64,000 bases of DNA from Ectobius pallidus (taxonomy: Eukaryota; Arthropoda; Insecta; Blattodea; Ectobiidae): positions 18,884,629 through 18,948,628 of the forward strand of contig CAXKWD010000006.1 of NCBI GenBank assembly GCA_964059195.1. The letters are read 5' to 3'. This document shows, piece after piece, positions 53,799 to 64,000 of this stretch. The notes under the pieces are model-generated. The model saw only the letters and a list, made by a program, of their open reading frames with translations, was not told the origin of the DNA and made no database searches. A program made the translations under genes and the position numbers. Each line of letters starts with the position of its first letter. Positions within the stretch are counted from its first letter, which is position 1.

Positions 53799-56700
53799 TG
53801 TGATGCTTCCCATCACATTGTGCGTTTTCTTTCTATATTTGTTCCTGTTGGGTTGGCACTCTGACCGTGCGCATGCGCCGGACGAGTCTGTTTTCGCTTC
53901 CTTGGGGGTGAGCTTTGCAGCCGGTGATGAGAGCAGAAGTCGCTGTGCAGATTGTGTAGTGTGTGGATGTGTGCTCGCTTCACCGTTGGGAGCTTTCGTC
54001 CGGGCTGGTGCAACAGACTCGTGAGTTGTATTTCTACAGAACATTTATAGATAATTCCTCCTCGTTTAAAAAGTGATCCATATCTAAATCAAAATTGTCA
54101 TCATATTCTATGATTAATGTTTCCATTTCTAAGTGACAGCTATAAGATGGGACGCCATCTTGTCATGTAAAAAGAAAAAAAAAAGATACTGTAATTTACC
54201 TGGAACAGGTAATTCTAGAACCTTCGGGGTTTATATTATGCAAAGGAAACTATCAGTACTGCTAAGGTACATATTGGCCCTTTTAAAACTAATTTCGTGT
54301 TGGTTCAATTTGATATTTTAATGAAATGCCGCTACGTTTAACACAAGTGATATAGGCCATTTATGATATTTTGCCATTGAAGTATTGCTGCTAGTTTATA
54401 CTGTAATTTTCTATTATATGGAAGTATATGCTGCCCTTTTTCTTAAATAATTTGGCAAGTGATATTGGCCATTCATGATATTTTGCCATTGAAGTTTTGC
54501 TGCTAGATTACACTGTAATTTTCTATTACATGGAAGTATATGCTGCCCTTTTTCTTAAATAATTTGGCAAGTGATATTGACATTCATGATATTTTGCCAT
54601 TGAAGTATTGCTGCTAGATTACACTGTAATTTTCTATTACATGGAAGTATATGCTGCCCTTTTTCTTAAATAATTTGGCAAGTGATATTGACATTCATGA
54701 TATTTTGCCATTGAAGTATTGCTGCTAGATTACACTGTAATTTTCTATTACATGGAAGTATATGCTGCCCTTTTTCTTAAATAATTTGGCAAGTGATATT
54801 GACATTCATGATATTTTGCCATTGAAGTATTGCTGCTAGATTACACTGTAATTTTCTATTACATGGAAGTATATGCTGCCCTTTTTCTTAAATAATTTGG
54901 CAAGTGATATTGGCCATTCATGATATTTTGCCATTGAAGTATTGCTGGTAGATTACACTGTAATTTTCTATTACATGGAAGTATATGCTGCCCTTTTTCT
55001 TAAATAATTTGGCAAGTGATATTGGCCATTCATGATATTTTGCCATTGAAGTATTGCTGCTAGATTACACTGTAATTTTCTATTACATGGAAGTATATGC
55101 TGCCCTTTTTCTTAAATAATTTGGCAAGTGATATTGGCCATTCATGATATTTTGCCATTGAAGTATTGCTGCTAGATTACACTGTAATTTTCTATTATAT
55201 GGAAGCATATGCTGCCCCTTTTCTTAAATAATTTGGCAAGTGATATTGGCCATTCATGATATTTTGCCATTGAAGTATTGCTGCTAGATTACACTGTAAT
55301 TTACTATTACATGGAAGTATATGCTGCCCTTTTTCTTAAATAATTTGGCAAGTGATATTGGCCATTCATGATATTTTGCCATTGAAGTTTTGCTGCTAGA
55401 TTACACTGTAATTTTCTATTACATGGAAGTATATGCTGCCCTTTTTCTTAAATAATTTGGCAAGTGATATTGACATTCATGATATTTTGCCATTGAAGTA
55501 TTGCTGCTAGATTACACTGTAATTTTCTATTACATGGAAGTATATGCTGCCCTTTTTCTTAAATAATTTGGCAAGTGATATTGGCCATTCATGATATTTT
55601 GCCATTGAAGTATTGCTGCTAGATTACACTGTAATTTTCTATTATATGGAAGTATATGCTGCCCTTTTTCTTAAATAATTTGGCAAGTGATATTGGCCAT
55701 TCATGATATTTTGCCATTGAAGTATTGCCGCTAGATTACACTGTAATTTACTATTACATGGAAGTATATGCTGCCCTTTTTCTTAAATAATTTGGCAAGT
55801 GATATTGGCCATTCATGATATTTTGCCATTGAAGTATTGCTGCTAGATTACACTGTAATTTTCTATTATATGGAAGTATATGCTGCCCTTTTTCTTAAAT
55901 AATTTGGCAAGTGATATTGGCCATTCATGATATTTTGCCATTGAAGTATTGCTGCTAGATTACACTGTAATTTTCTATTACATGGAAGTATATGCTGCCC
56001 TTTTTCTTAAATAATTTGGCAAGTGATATTGGCCATTCATGATATTTTGCCATTGAAGTATTGCTGCTAGATTACACTGTAATTTTCTATTATATGGAAG
56101 TATATGCTGCCCTTTTTCTTAAATAATTTGGCAAGTGATATTGGCCATTCATGATATTTTGCCATTGAAGTTTTGCTGCTAGATTACATTGTAATTTTCT
56201 ATTACATGGAAGTATATGCTGCCCTTTTTCTTAAATAATTTGGCAAGTGATATTGACATTCATGATATTTTGCCATTGAAGTATTGCTGCTAGATTACCC
56301 TGTAATTTTCTATTACATGGAAGTATATGCTGCCCTTTTTCTTAAATAATTTGGCAAGTGATATTGACATTCATGATATTTTGCCATTGAAGTATTGCTG
56401 CTAGATTACACTGTAATTTTCTATTACATGGAAGTATATGCTGCCCTTTTTCTTAAATAATTTGGCAAGTGATATTGACATTCATGATATTTTGCCATTG
56501 AAGTATTGCTGCTAGATTACACTGTAATTTTCTATTACATGGAAGTATATGCTGCCCTTTTTCTTAAATAATTTGGCAAGTGATATTGGCCATTCATGAT
56601 ATTTTGGCATTGAAGTATTGCTGCTAGATTACACTGTAATTTTCTATTACATGGAAGTATATGCTGCCCTTTTTCTTAAATAATTTGGCAAGTGATATTG

Positions 56701-57457
56701 GCCATTCATGATATTTTGCCATTGAAGTATTGCTGCTAGATTACACTGTAATTTTCTATTACATGGAAGTATATGCTGCCCTTTTTCTTAAATAATTTGG
56801 CAAGTGATATTGGCCATTCATGATATTTTGCCATTGAAGTATTGCTGCTAGATTACACTGTAATTTTCTATTATATGGAAGTATATGCTGCACTTTTTCT
56901 TAAATAATTTGGCAAGTGATATTGGCCATTCATGATATTTTGCCATTGAAGTATTGCTGCTAGATTACACTGTAATTTTCTATTACATGGAAGTATATGC
57001 TGCCCTTTTTCTTAAATAATTTGGCAAGTCATATAGGCCATTCATGATATTTTGCCATTGAAGTATTGCTGCTAGTTTATACTGTAATTTTCTATTATAT
57101 GGAAGTATATGCGGCTTCTTTTCTTAAATAATTTGCCAAGTGGTATAGGCCATTCATGATATTCGGCATTTAAGATTTGTTGTTAAATAGTCCTGTAAAA
57201 TTTTATTGTACTGAGGTACAGTTTCGTCCCCTTTTTCAATTATTTGTGGAGTGTTATATAATAGCTGGTTCTTTAACATTTCCAAAATCTATAAATTGGC
57301 TGGACTTATAACCGTAGGGTTCTTATTACAGTGTAGGTTAGTTGTTGCCTATAGACCTTGGTGGTTATAATATTATTTAGCCCTGGGTTATCCTTGTGGG
57401 AGTACTCATTTCTAGTTGAACGTGTGTTGGTATGGTCCTGTAGGTGGTATATTAAAG
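53799..57457 (+). repeat. First copy of a large direct repeat, putative 5' LTR
   Basis: Identical by eye to 60342-64000 at a constant offset of 6,543 bp. It begins TGTGATGCTTCCCATCACAT, i.e. with the TG expected of an LTR. The first 250 bp are promoter-like: an NRF-1-type palindrome TGCGCATGCGCC (53868-53879) and CAACAGACTC|GTGAGT. Most of the rest is a tandem array. The true end lies at or beyond 57457, since the window stops in copy 2. A plain tandem duplication of a 6.5-kb unit is the alternative. Confidence 0.65.
54345..57175. repeat. Tandem array of 111/112-bp units, first copy
   Basis: About 25 head-to-tail units around GGAAGTATATGCTGCCCTTT and TTTGGCAAGTGATATTG. Units are 112 bp when they carry ATTGGCCATTC and 111 bp when ATTGACATTC. 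Point variants (ATTGCCGCTAG, TTGGCATTG, GCTGCACTT) mark single units. Edge units are more diverged than central ones, as in an array renewed by unequal exchange. Confidence 0.95.
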
Positions 57458-60328
57458 ATTCCGTTGTGGAATTAGCTAGATAGTAAGGCTGTTGGAATTG
57501 AAGCATTTAGCCCACGGTTATTCGCTGGGTTTTCTCTTGTTAAAAATTGTTATGTATGTCTGGTTGTCGCATTAAAGCTGATTATTGAAATCTGTTCGTT
57601 GTACGTAGTGTCCTTCCTTCTCCTTGGGTGGAGTCCGATCGTAGCGGACCTCAGGTAATTGTGTACCTTTGACCCAGTTAGCTTCCTTGCTTGTTATTCT
57701 AAATATTTAGTCTTTGCCTCTTTTTGAAGATTTTGTACAGTTAGTGCCTTTGACCTTTGCCATTATTCTGTTTACCCTTTGAAGTCCTGAGTGCTATAAA
57801 TAGAAATTTCTTGAGATCCTTAGCTTTGTCAAACCAATATAAGGCTATTCATTATTTCACTTCCAGTATTGTAGCGATTATATCATCCCTTTTTCTGCAG
57901 TCTATTGTAAAAGTTACCTTTCTGCCCTTACCTACAAATAGACATTTCAGGTGGTATCTAGAGTTTTTTCTGCCCAAGGCGGGGGAGGGTCTACGTATTG
58001 TGCATACGTCTACAGTTTTCTGTAGTAACTTGTGGCTAACTTCTGTAAGCCGTTGTGCTTGGAGATTGGTACTCCAAAATTCTGATATTGTATTTCCAAA
58101 TCTCGCGTGCTCTGATCGTCGAGCTCTACCTGTACGCTAGCGAGTGTCTGCTCCTTTAGCTTCGCTCTGTTCTTGCTCCTTGCTTGTTAACCTAAGGCGC
58201 TGGATACCTATCAGATACCGCGGGAGAGGGAGCATTAGCATTTATAGAACCGTCCTCCTGGGATACGCCGTTGTGGGTGTGTATAAAAATTTGATAGTGC
58301 TGCTAGTTGCATATTTAATATGGCCTTCCATCCCGTATTATCATGGGATCTTCTTAGGAAGGAGGAACTGATCGTTGACATTAAGTGTAGGGGCGTTGAG
58401 CCACCGGAGGCTGCTGATGTATGTAAATATATCATTTGCTGTCTTTTTTGTTAAGCGTGGCAGCCTAGTATGTGGGTTTATTTCTATGTGGCCACTGTCT
58501 AAGTGAAATTTGTAATGGGAGTTGTGTGTATTTTCTATTTATTTAATTACTTTTATAGGGTAATTTGTCTAGCAATTTCCCATTTTGTAGCGTTTGCTTA
58601 TCTCTGCTGTTCAGAGCTCTAATGTGTGATAATTATTCAAGATATATATATATTTAAGAGTTTGGTCGTTATATTTGACGTCGACCTTTTGTGTACCTTC
58701 TTAATTAGCTAATATACTTCCTTAGCAGTAACTGGCAGTAAAGAAAAAAAAAAAAAAAAACTAGTGTATTTTACTTAAGATTCATTATTATGTTGTGTGT
58801 ATTTGATATAGTATGTTAGTTCTAAGTTCTCTGGATCCACTTAAGTATGTAAGAGGAGGAATTAAAGATTTTCTGCTCACGTCTCTGTTGCGCTGTGCCT
58901 TTGGCGGTTCCCGGCGGTGTTGGGGTGCACAGCTCTCACATGTTTGTCGTTCGCCAAGTCTGGCGACGATTTTGAAGCAGCGATTTGTAATATCGTCAAA
59001 ACATTTATACGCAGCCTTACTAATTAAAATATATTATTCGCTGCCAATCAAAATTTATAAAGACTTAACTTATCAAGAATATAAACATTTAATAATTTAT
59101 ATGATATGAAGAAAGTTGGAATCTAGAAGAAACTATAATCAGTGAACACCTTTTCAAGAATATTCACTCATATGTGTACTCTACTTTGGACGGAGCTTCT
59201 GTCCTTTTCCCACCCTTTGATGTACTCGATCTGTGCTGCCTGACTTATGTTCCAGATCTTTATTTTGAGAAGACTCTTTCCGTACTCTGTGATGTGACCA
59301 GTACTCTACGCTCGCTACTCCTTGCTCCTGGTGGTTCGGGCGTGACGTCCGCCCGATCTTCTCTCTGGTCTGACTCATTGGGGAAGGCCTCCCCTGCTTG
59401 ATTTTTGTCACCTACGGGTGGCCGGGGTCACTCCTAAAGCTTATTATTGTCACCTGTGAGTAGCCATCCTGCGTGTGTGTTGGGGGTGTCATGTGCACTC
59501 CTAGCCTGTGAGTATTTCCCTCTGCAAGTGCTCATCAAGTGGTAAGACCCATTACAGTGTTTGTGGAGGTAATTCTTGGATACCTTCTACTAGTGTCGGG
59601 TTGCGCAGTGTTTTTAATCAAATAAAATCAAAGGTAATATGAGGGAATTCTGTTTAAGGAAGAATTTGACATTTTTCCAGTCAAGATGTGGTTATGTACA
59701 CTTGGTACTCAATTATTACACTTATTGAAAGAAATAAATTTAAGAGTAACATGATTAAAATTGGGTTTACTCAAGCATTTGAACTATCTAGTCAAGATGT
59801 TGTTATGTACACTTTGGTGCTAAATTAACATACTCATTGAACAAAATAAATTTATGAGTACCTTCATCACATTGTGTTTTCACAAAAAAGGAGAGAACTA
59901 TCTAGTCTAGACACGATTTAATTGTGTTTAATCAAAAATATGAATTGTTCCTGCCTAGCAGTTGTTAAACAAACTGTCATCCCAAATTACTAGGAAGTAA
60001 AAGTATCTGGTTTTCAATTATATGAACTATTCTTCGTCAACCCTTGATTGTGCTTCAGTGATAAATAAAATTCTAAACATTAGCGTGATGGACTAAAATT
60101 GCATGTTTCAGAATTCCAGCAAGGTATATTGTGGACATTTGAAGATCTATCATGGACTTTCGTCGACCCTCAACAGAATGGAGGAATGCTTGTATGGGTT
60201 ATGTTTGTATGGGTTATGTATTGTGTCACTTGTTAAGGGTAATAGGTTATGCTGTTTTGAAAATACCTATTTTGGACATTTACCTATATTTATAATTATC
60301 ACTATAGTGTTAAGGTTTTCTTTGGTGC
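57458..60328. other. Spacer between the large direct repeats, no gag or pol found
   Basis: 2.9 kb without reverse transcriptase, integrase, protease or zinc-knuckle motifs on either strand. Frames of 75-127 codons are present but show no family motif. A loose direct repeat of about 120 bp (TCAAGATGT.GTTATGTACAC at 59682 and 59794) lies near the right side. Some of the left part could still belong to the LTR. A primer-binding site could not be fixed. Confidence 0.5.
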
Positions 60329-60339
60329 AAAAGGGGGAG
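60329..60339 (+). promoter_or_regulatory. Polypurine tract before the putative 3' LTR
   Basis: AAAAGGGGGAG ends 2 bases before TGTGATGCTTCC (60342). A purine run at this position primes plus-strand synthesis in LTR retrotransposons. No such run precedes the first copy at 53799, as expected if that one is the 5' LTR. Confidence 0.55.
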
Positions 60340-60341
60340 CC

Positions 60342-63300
60342 TGTGATGCTTCCCATCACATTGTGCGTTTTCTTTCTATATTTGTTCCTGTTGGGTTGGC
60401 ACTCTGACCGTGCGCATGCGCCGGACGAGTCTGTTTTCGCTTCCTTGGGGGTGAGCTTTGCAGCCGGTGATGAGAGCAGAAGTCGCTGTGCAGATTGTGT
60501 AGTGTGTGGATGTGTGCTCGCTTCACCGTTGGGAGCTTTCGTCCGGGCTGGTGCAACAGACTCGTGAGTTGTATTTCTACAGAACATTTATAGATAATTC
60601 CTCCTCGTTTAAAAAGTGATCCATATCTAAATCAAAATTGTCATCATATTCTATGATTAATGTTTCCATTTCTAAGTGACAGCTATAAGATGGGACGCCA
60701 TCTTGTCATGTAAAAAGAAAAAAAAAAGATACTGTAATTTACCTGGAACAGGTAATTCTAGAACCTTCGGGGTTTATATTATGCAAAGGAAACTATCAGT
60801 ACTGCTAAGGTACATATTGGCCCTTTTAAAACTAATTTCGTGTTGGTTCAATTTGATATTTTAATGAAATGCCGCTACGTTTAACACAAGTGATATAGGC
60901 CATTTATGATATTTTGCCATTGAAGTATTGCTGCTAGTTTATACTGTAATTTTCTATTATATGGAAGTATATGCTGCCCTTTTTCTTAAATAATTTGGCA
61001 AGTGATATTGGCCATTCATGATATTTTGCCATTGAAGTTTTGCTGCTAGATTACACTGTAATTTTCTATTACATGGAAGTATATGCTGCCCTTTTTCTTA
61101 AATAATTTGGCAAGTGATATTGACATTCATGATATTTTGCCATTGAAGTATTGCTGCTAGATTACACTGTAATTTTCTATTACATGGAAGTATATGCTGC
61201 CCTTTTTCTTAAATAATTTGGCAAGTGATATTGACATTCATGATATTTTGCCATTGAAGTATTGCTGCTAGATTACACTGTAATTTTCTATTACATGGAA
61301 GTATATGCTGCCCTTTTTCTTAAATAATTTGGCAAGTGATATTGACATTCATGATATTTTGCCATTGAAGTATTGCTGCTAGATTACACTGTAATTTTCT
61401 ATTACATGGAAGTATATGCTGCCCTTTTTCTTAAATAATTTGGCAAGTGATATTGGCCATTCATGATATTTTGCCATTGAAGTATTGCTGGTAGATTACA
61501 CTGTAATTTTCTATTACATGGAAGTATATGCTGCCCTTTTTCTTAAATAATTTGGCAAGTGATATTGGCCATTCATGATATTTTGCCATTGAAGTATTGC
61601 TGCTAGATTACACTGTAATTTTCTATTACATGGAAGTATATGCTGCCCTTTTTCTTAAATAATTTGGCAAGTGATATTGGCCATTCATGATATTTTGCCA
61701 TTGAAGTATTGCTGCTAGATTACACTGTAATTTTCTATTATATGGAAGCATATGCTGCCCCTTTTCTTAAATAATTTGGCAAGTGATATTGGCCATTCAT
61801 GATATTTTGCCATTGAAGTATTGCTGCTAGATTACACTGTAATTTACTATTACATGGAAGTATATGCTGCCCTTTTTCTTAAATAATTTGGCAAGTGATA
61901 TTGGCCATTCATGATATTTTGCCATTGAAGTTTTGCTGCTAGATTACACTGTAATTTTCTATTACATGGAAGTATATGCTGCCCTTTTTCTTAAATAATT
62001 TGGCAAGTGATATTGACATTCATGATATTTTGCCATTGAAGTATTGCTGCTAGATTACACTGTAATTTTCTATTACATGGAAGTATATGCTGCCCTTTTT
62101 CTTAAATAATTTGGCAAGTGATATTGGCCATTCATGATATTTTGCCATTGAAGTATTGCTGCTAGATTACACTGTAATTTTCTATTATATGGAAGTATAT
62201 GCTGCCCTTTTTCTTAAATAATTTGGCAAGTGATATTGGCCATTCATGATATTTTGCCATTGAAGTATTGCCGCTAGATTACACTGTAATTTACTATTAC
62301 ATGGAAGTATATGCTGCCCTTTTTCTTAAATAATTTGGCAAGTGATATTGGCCATTCATGATATTTTGCCATTGAAGTATTGCTGCTAGATTACACTGTA
62401 ATTTTCTATTATATGGAAGTATATGCTGCCCTTTTTCTTAAATAATTTGGCAAGTGATATTGGCCATTCATGATATTTTGCCATTGAAGTATTGCTGCTA
62501 GATTACACTGTAATTTTCTATTACATGGAAGTATATGCTGCCCTTTTTCTTAAATAATTTGGCAAGTGATATTGGCCATTCATGATATTTTGCCATTGAA
62601 GTATTGCTGCTAGATTACACTGTAATTTTCTATTATATGGAAGTATATGCTGCCCTTTTTCTTAAATAATTTGGCAAGTGATATTGGCCATTCATGATAT
62701 TTTGCCATTGAAGTTTTGCTGCTAGATTACATTGTAATTTTCTATTACATGGAAGTATATGCTGCCCTTTTTCTTAAATAATTTGGCAAGTGATATTGAC
62801 ATTCATGATATTTTGCCATTGAAGTATTGCTGCTAGATTACCCTGTAATTTTCTATTACATGGAAGTATATGCTGCCCTTTTTCTTAAATAATTTGGCAA
62901 GTGATATTGACATTCATGATATTTTGCCATTGAAGTATTGCTGCTAGATTACACTGTAATTTTCTATTACATGGAAGTATATGCTGCCCTTTTTCTTAAA
63001 TAATTTGGCAAGTGATATTGACATTCATGATATTTTGCCATTGAAGTATTGCTGCTAGATTACACTGTAATTTTCTATTACATGGAAGTATATGCTGCCC
63101 TTTTTCTTAAATAATTTGGCAAGTGATATTGGCCATTCATGATATTTTGGCATTGAAGTATTGCTGCTAGATTACACTGTAATTTTCTATTACATGGAAG
63201 TATATGCTGCCCTTTTTCTTAAATAATTTGGCAAGTGATATTGGCCATTCATGATATTTTGCCATTGAAGTATTGCTGCTAGATTACACTGTAATTTTCT

Positions 63301-64000
63301 ATTACATGGAAGTATATGCTGCCCTTTTTCTTAAATAATTTGGCAAGTGATATTGGCCATTCATGATATTTTGCCATTGAAGTATTGCTGCTAGATTACA
63401 CTGTAATTTTCTATTATATGGAAGTATATGCTGCACTTTTTCTTAAATAATTTGGCAAGTGATATTGGCCATTCATGATATTTTGCCATTGAAGTATTGC
63501 TGCTAGATTACACTGTAATTTTCTATTACATGGAAGTATATGCTGCCCTTTTTCTTAAATAATTTGGCAAGTCATATAGGCCATTCATGATATTTTGCCA
63601 TTGAAGTATTGCTGCTAGTTTATACTGTAATTTTCTATTATATGGAAGTATATGCGGCTTCTTTTCTTAAATAATTTGCCAAGTGGTATAGGCCATTCAT
63701 GATATTCGGCATTTAAGATTTGTTGTTAAATAGTCCTGTAAAATTTTATTGTACTGAGGTACAGTTTCGTCCCCTTTTTCAATTATTTGTGGAGTGTTAT
63801 ATAATAGCTGGTTCTTTAACATTTCCAAAATCTATAAATTGGCTGGACTTATAACCGTAGGGTTCTTATTACAGTGTAGGTTAGTTGTTGCCTATAGACC
63901 TTGGTGGTTATAATATTATTTAGCCCTGGGTTATCCTTGTGGGAGTACTCATTTCTAGTTGAACGTGTGTTGGTATGGTCCTGTAGGTGGTATATTAAAG
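60342..64000 (+). repeat. Second copy of the large direct repeat, putative 3' LTR, cut by window end
   Basis: Copies 53799-57457 base for base as far as compared, including the NRF-1-type site (60411-60422), the GTGAGT word and every variant unit of the array in the same order. It is truncated by the end of the window. Near-identity of the pair means a recent insertion if they are LTRs. Confidence 0.65.
60888..63718. repeat. Tandem array of 111/112-bp units, second copy
   Basis: Same unit order and variants as 54345-57175, shifted by 6,543 bp. Confidence 0.95.

Noticed and set aside
53770..54044. 84- and 115-codon frames at the head of the large direct repeat (again at 60103-60587)
   Set aside because: Contained in the promoter-like CpG-rich head of the LTR-like unit, open on both strands because of composition; no domain.
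54345..57175. CRISPR-like appearance of a regular repeat array
   Set aside because: Units are contiguous 111/112-bp repeats with no unique spacers, in an insect-type genome; it is a satellite.

Overview
The window is eukaryotic, repeat-dominated DNA, almost certainly from an insect and probably one with a large hemimetabolous-type genome. This rests on GT-AG introns, TATA, CRE and YY1-like promoter motifs, TTAGG-type pentamers, tRNA-derived SINE heads, and Helitron, hAT, PIF/Harbinger, mariner and non-LTR fragments. The species call is inference. No intact host protein-coding gene was recognised; nearly everything that can be named is a mobile element or its debris.

The standout is a 15,741-bp perfect-ended palindrome at 9627-25367. 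Two ~7.83-kb inverted arms, essentially identical, meet at an 87-bp asymmetric centre (17454-17540). The outer ends read 5'-AGTAGTATGG and are flanked by a 6-bp target-site duplication, ACCGTG (9621-9626 and 25368-25373). That combination (5'-AG end, short terminal triplet repeat, 6-bp duplication, family B DNA polymerase) matches Polinton/Maverick elements. Each arm, however, carries one gene only: a five-exon, all-phase-0 gene encoding a 1,410-residue fusion of three C2H2 zinc fingers and a protein-priming-type B-family DNA polymerase. Integrase, ATPase, protease and capsid genes are not seen. The centre is an imperfect inverted repeat inside otherwise perfect arms, the trace expected if a linear replication intermediate folded back, primed itself, and the resulting snap-back dimer was integrated.

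Layout. 1-7959: AT-rich DNA with several short tandem repeats and no gene recognised. 7960-8253: palindromic MITE. 8501-9503: dead mariner transposase. 9627-25367: palindromic polymerase element. 25374-31426: flank with a CpG-rich promoter-like patch, a non-LTR fragment and a SINE. 31427-32904: small deleted Harbinger with a transposase exon. 33040-40730: SINEs, a decayed unknown ORF, dispersed repeats and a hairpin MITE.

40734-51042: a complete but dead 10.3-kb PIF/Harbinger element with matched inverted ends and a TAA duplication. It carries both of its genes (MADF/BESS protein on +, HARBI1-like transposase on -) and nested hAT, LINE and SINE insertions. Two head-to-tail Helitrons sit exactly at the transposase splice acceptor and appear to recreate it.

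51043-53798: hAT and Helitron remnants and hairpins. 53799-64000: two near-identical direct repeats of at least 3.66 kb, each with about 25 copies of a 111/112-bp tandem unit. A polypurine tract just before the second copy suggests giant LTRs of a coding-poor retrotransposon; the last one runs off the window.
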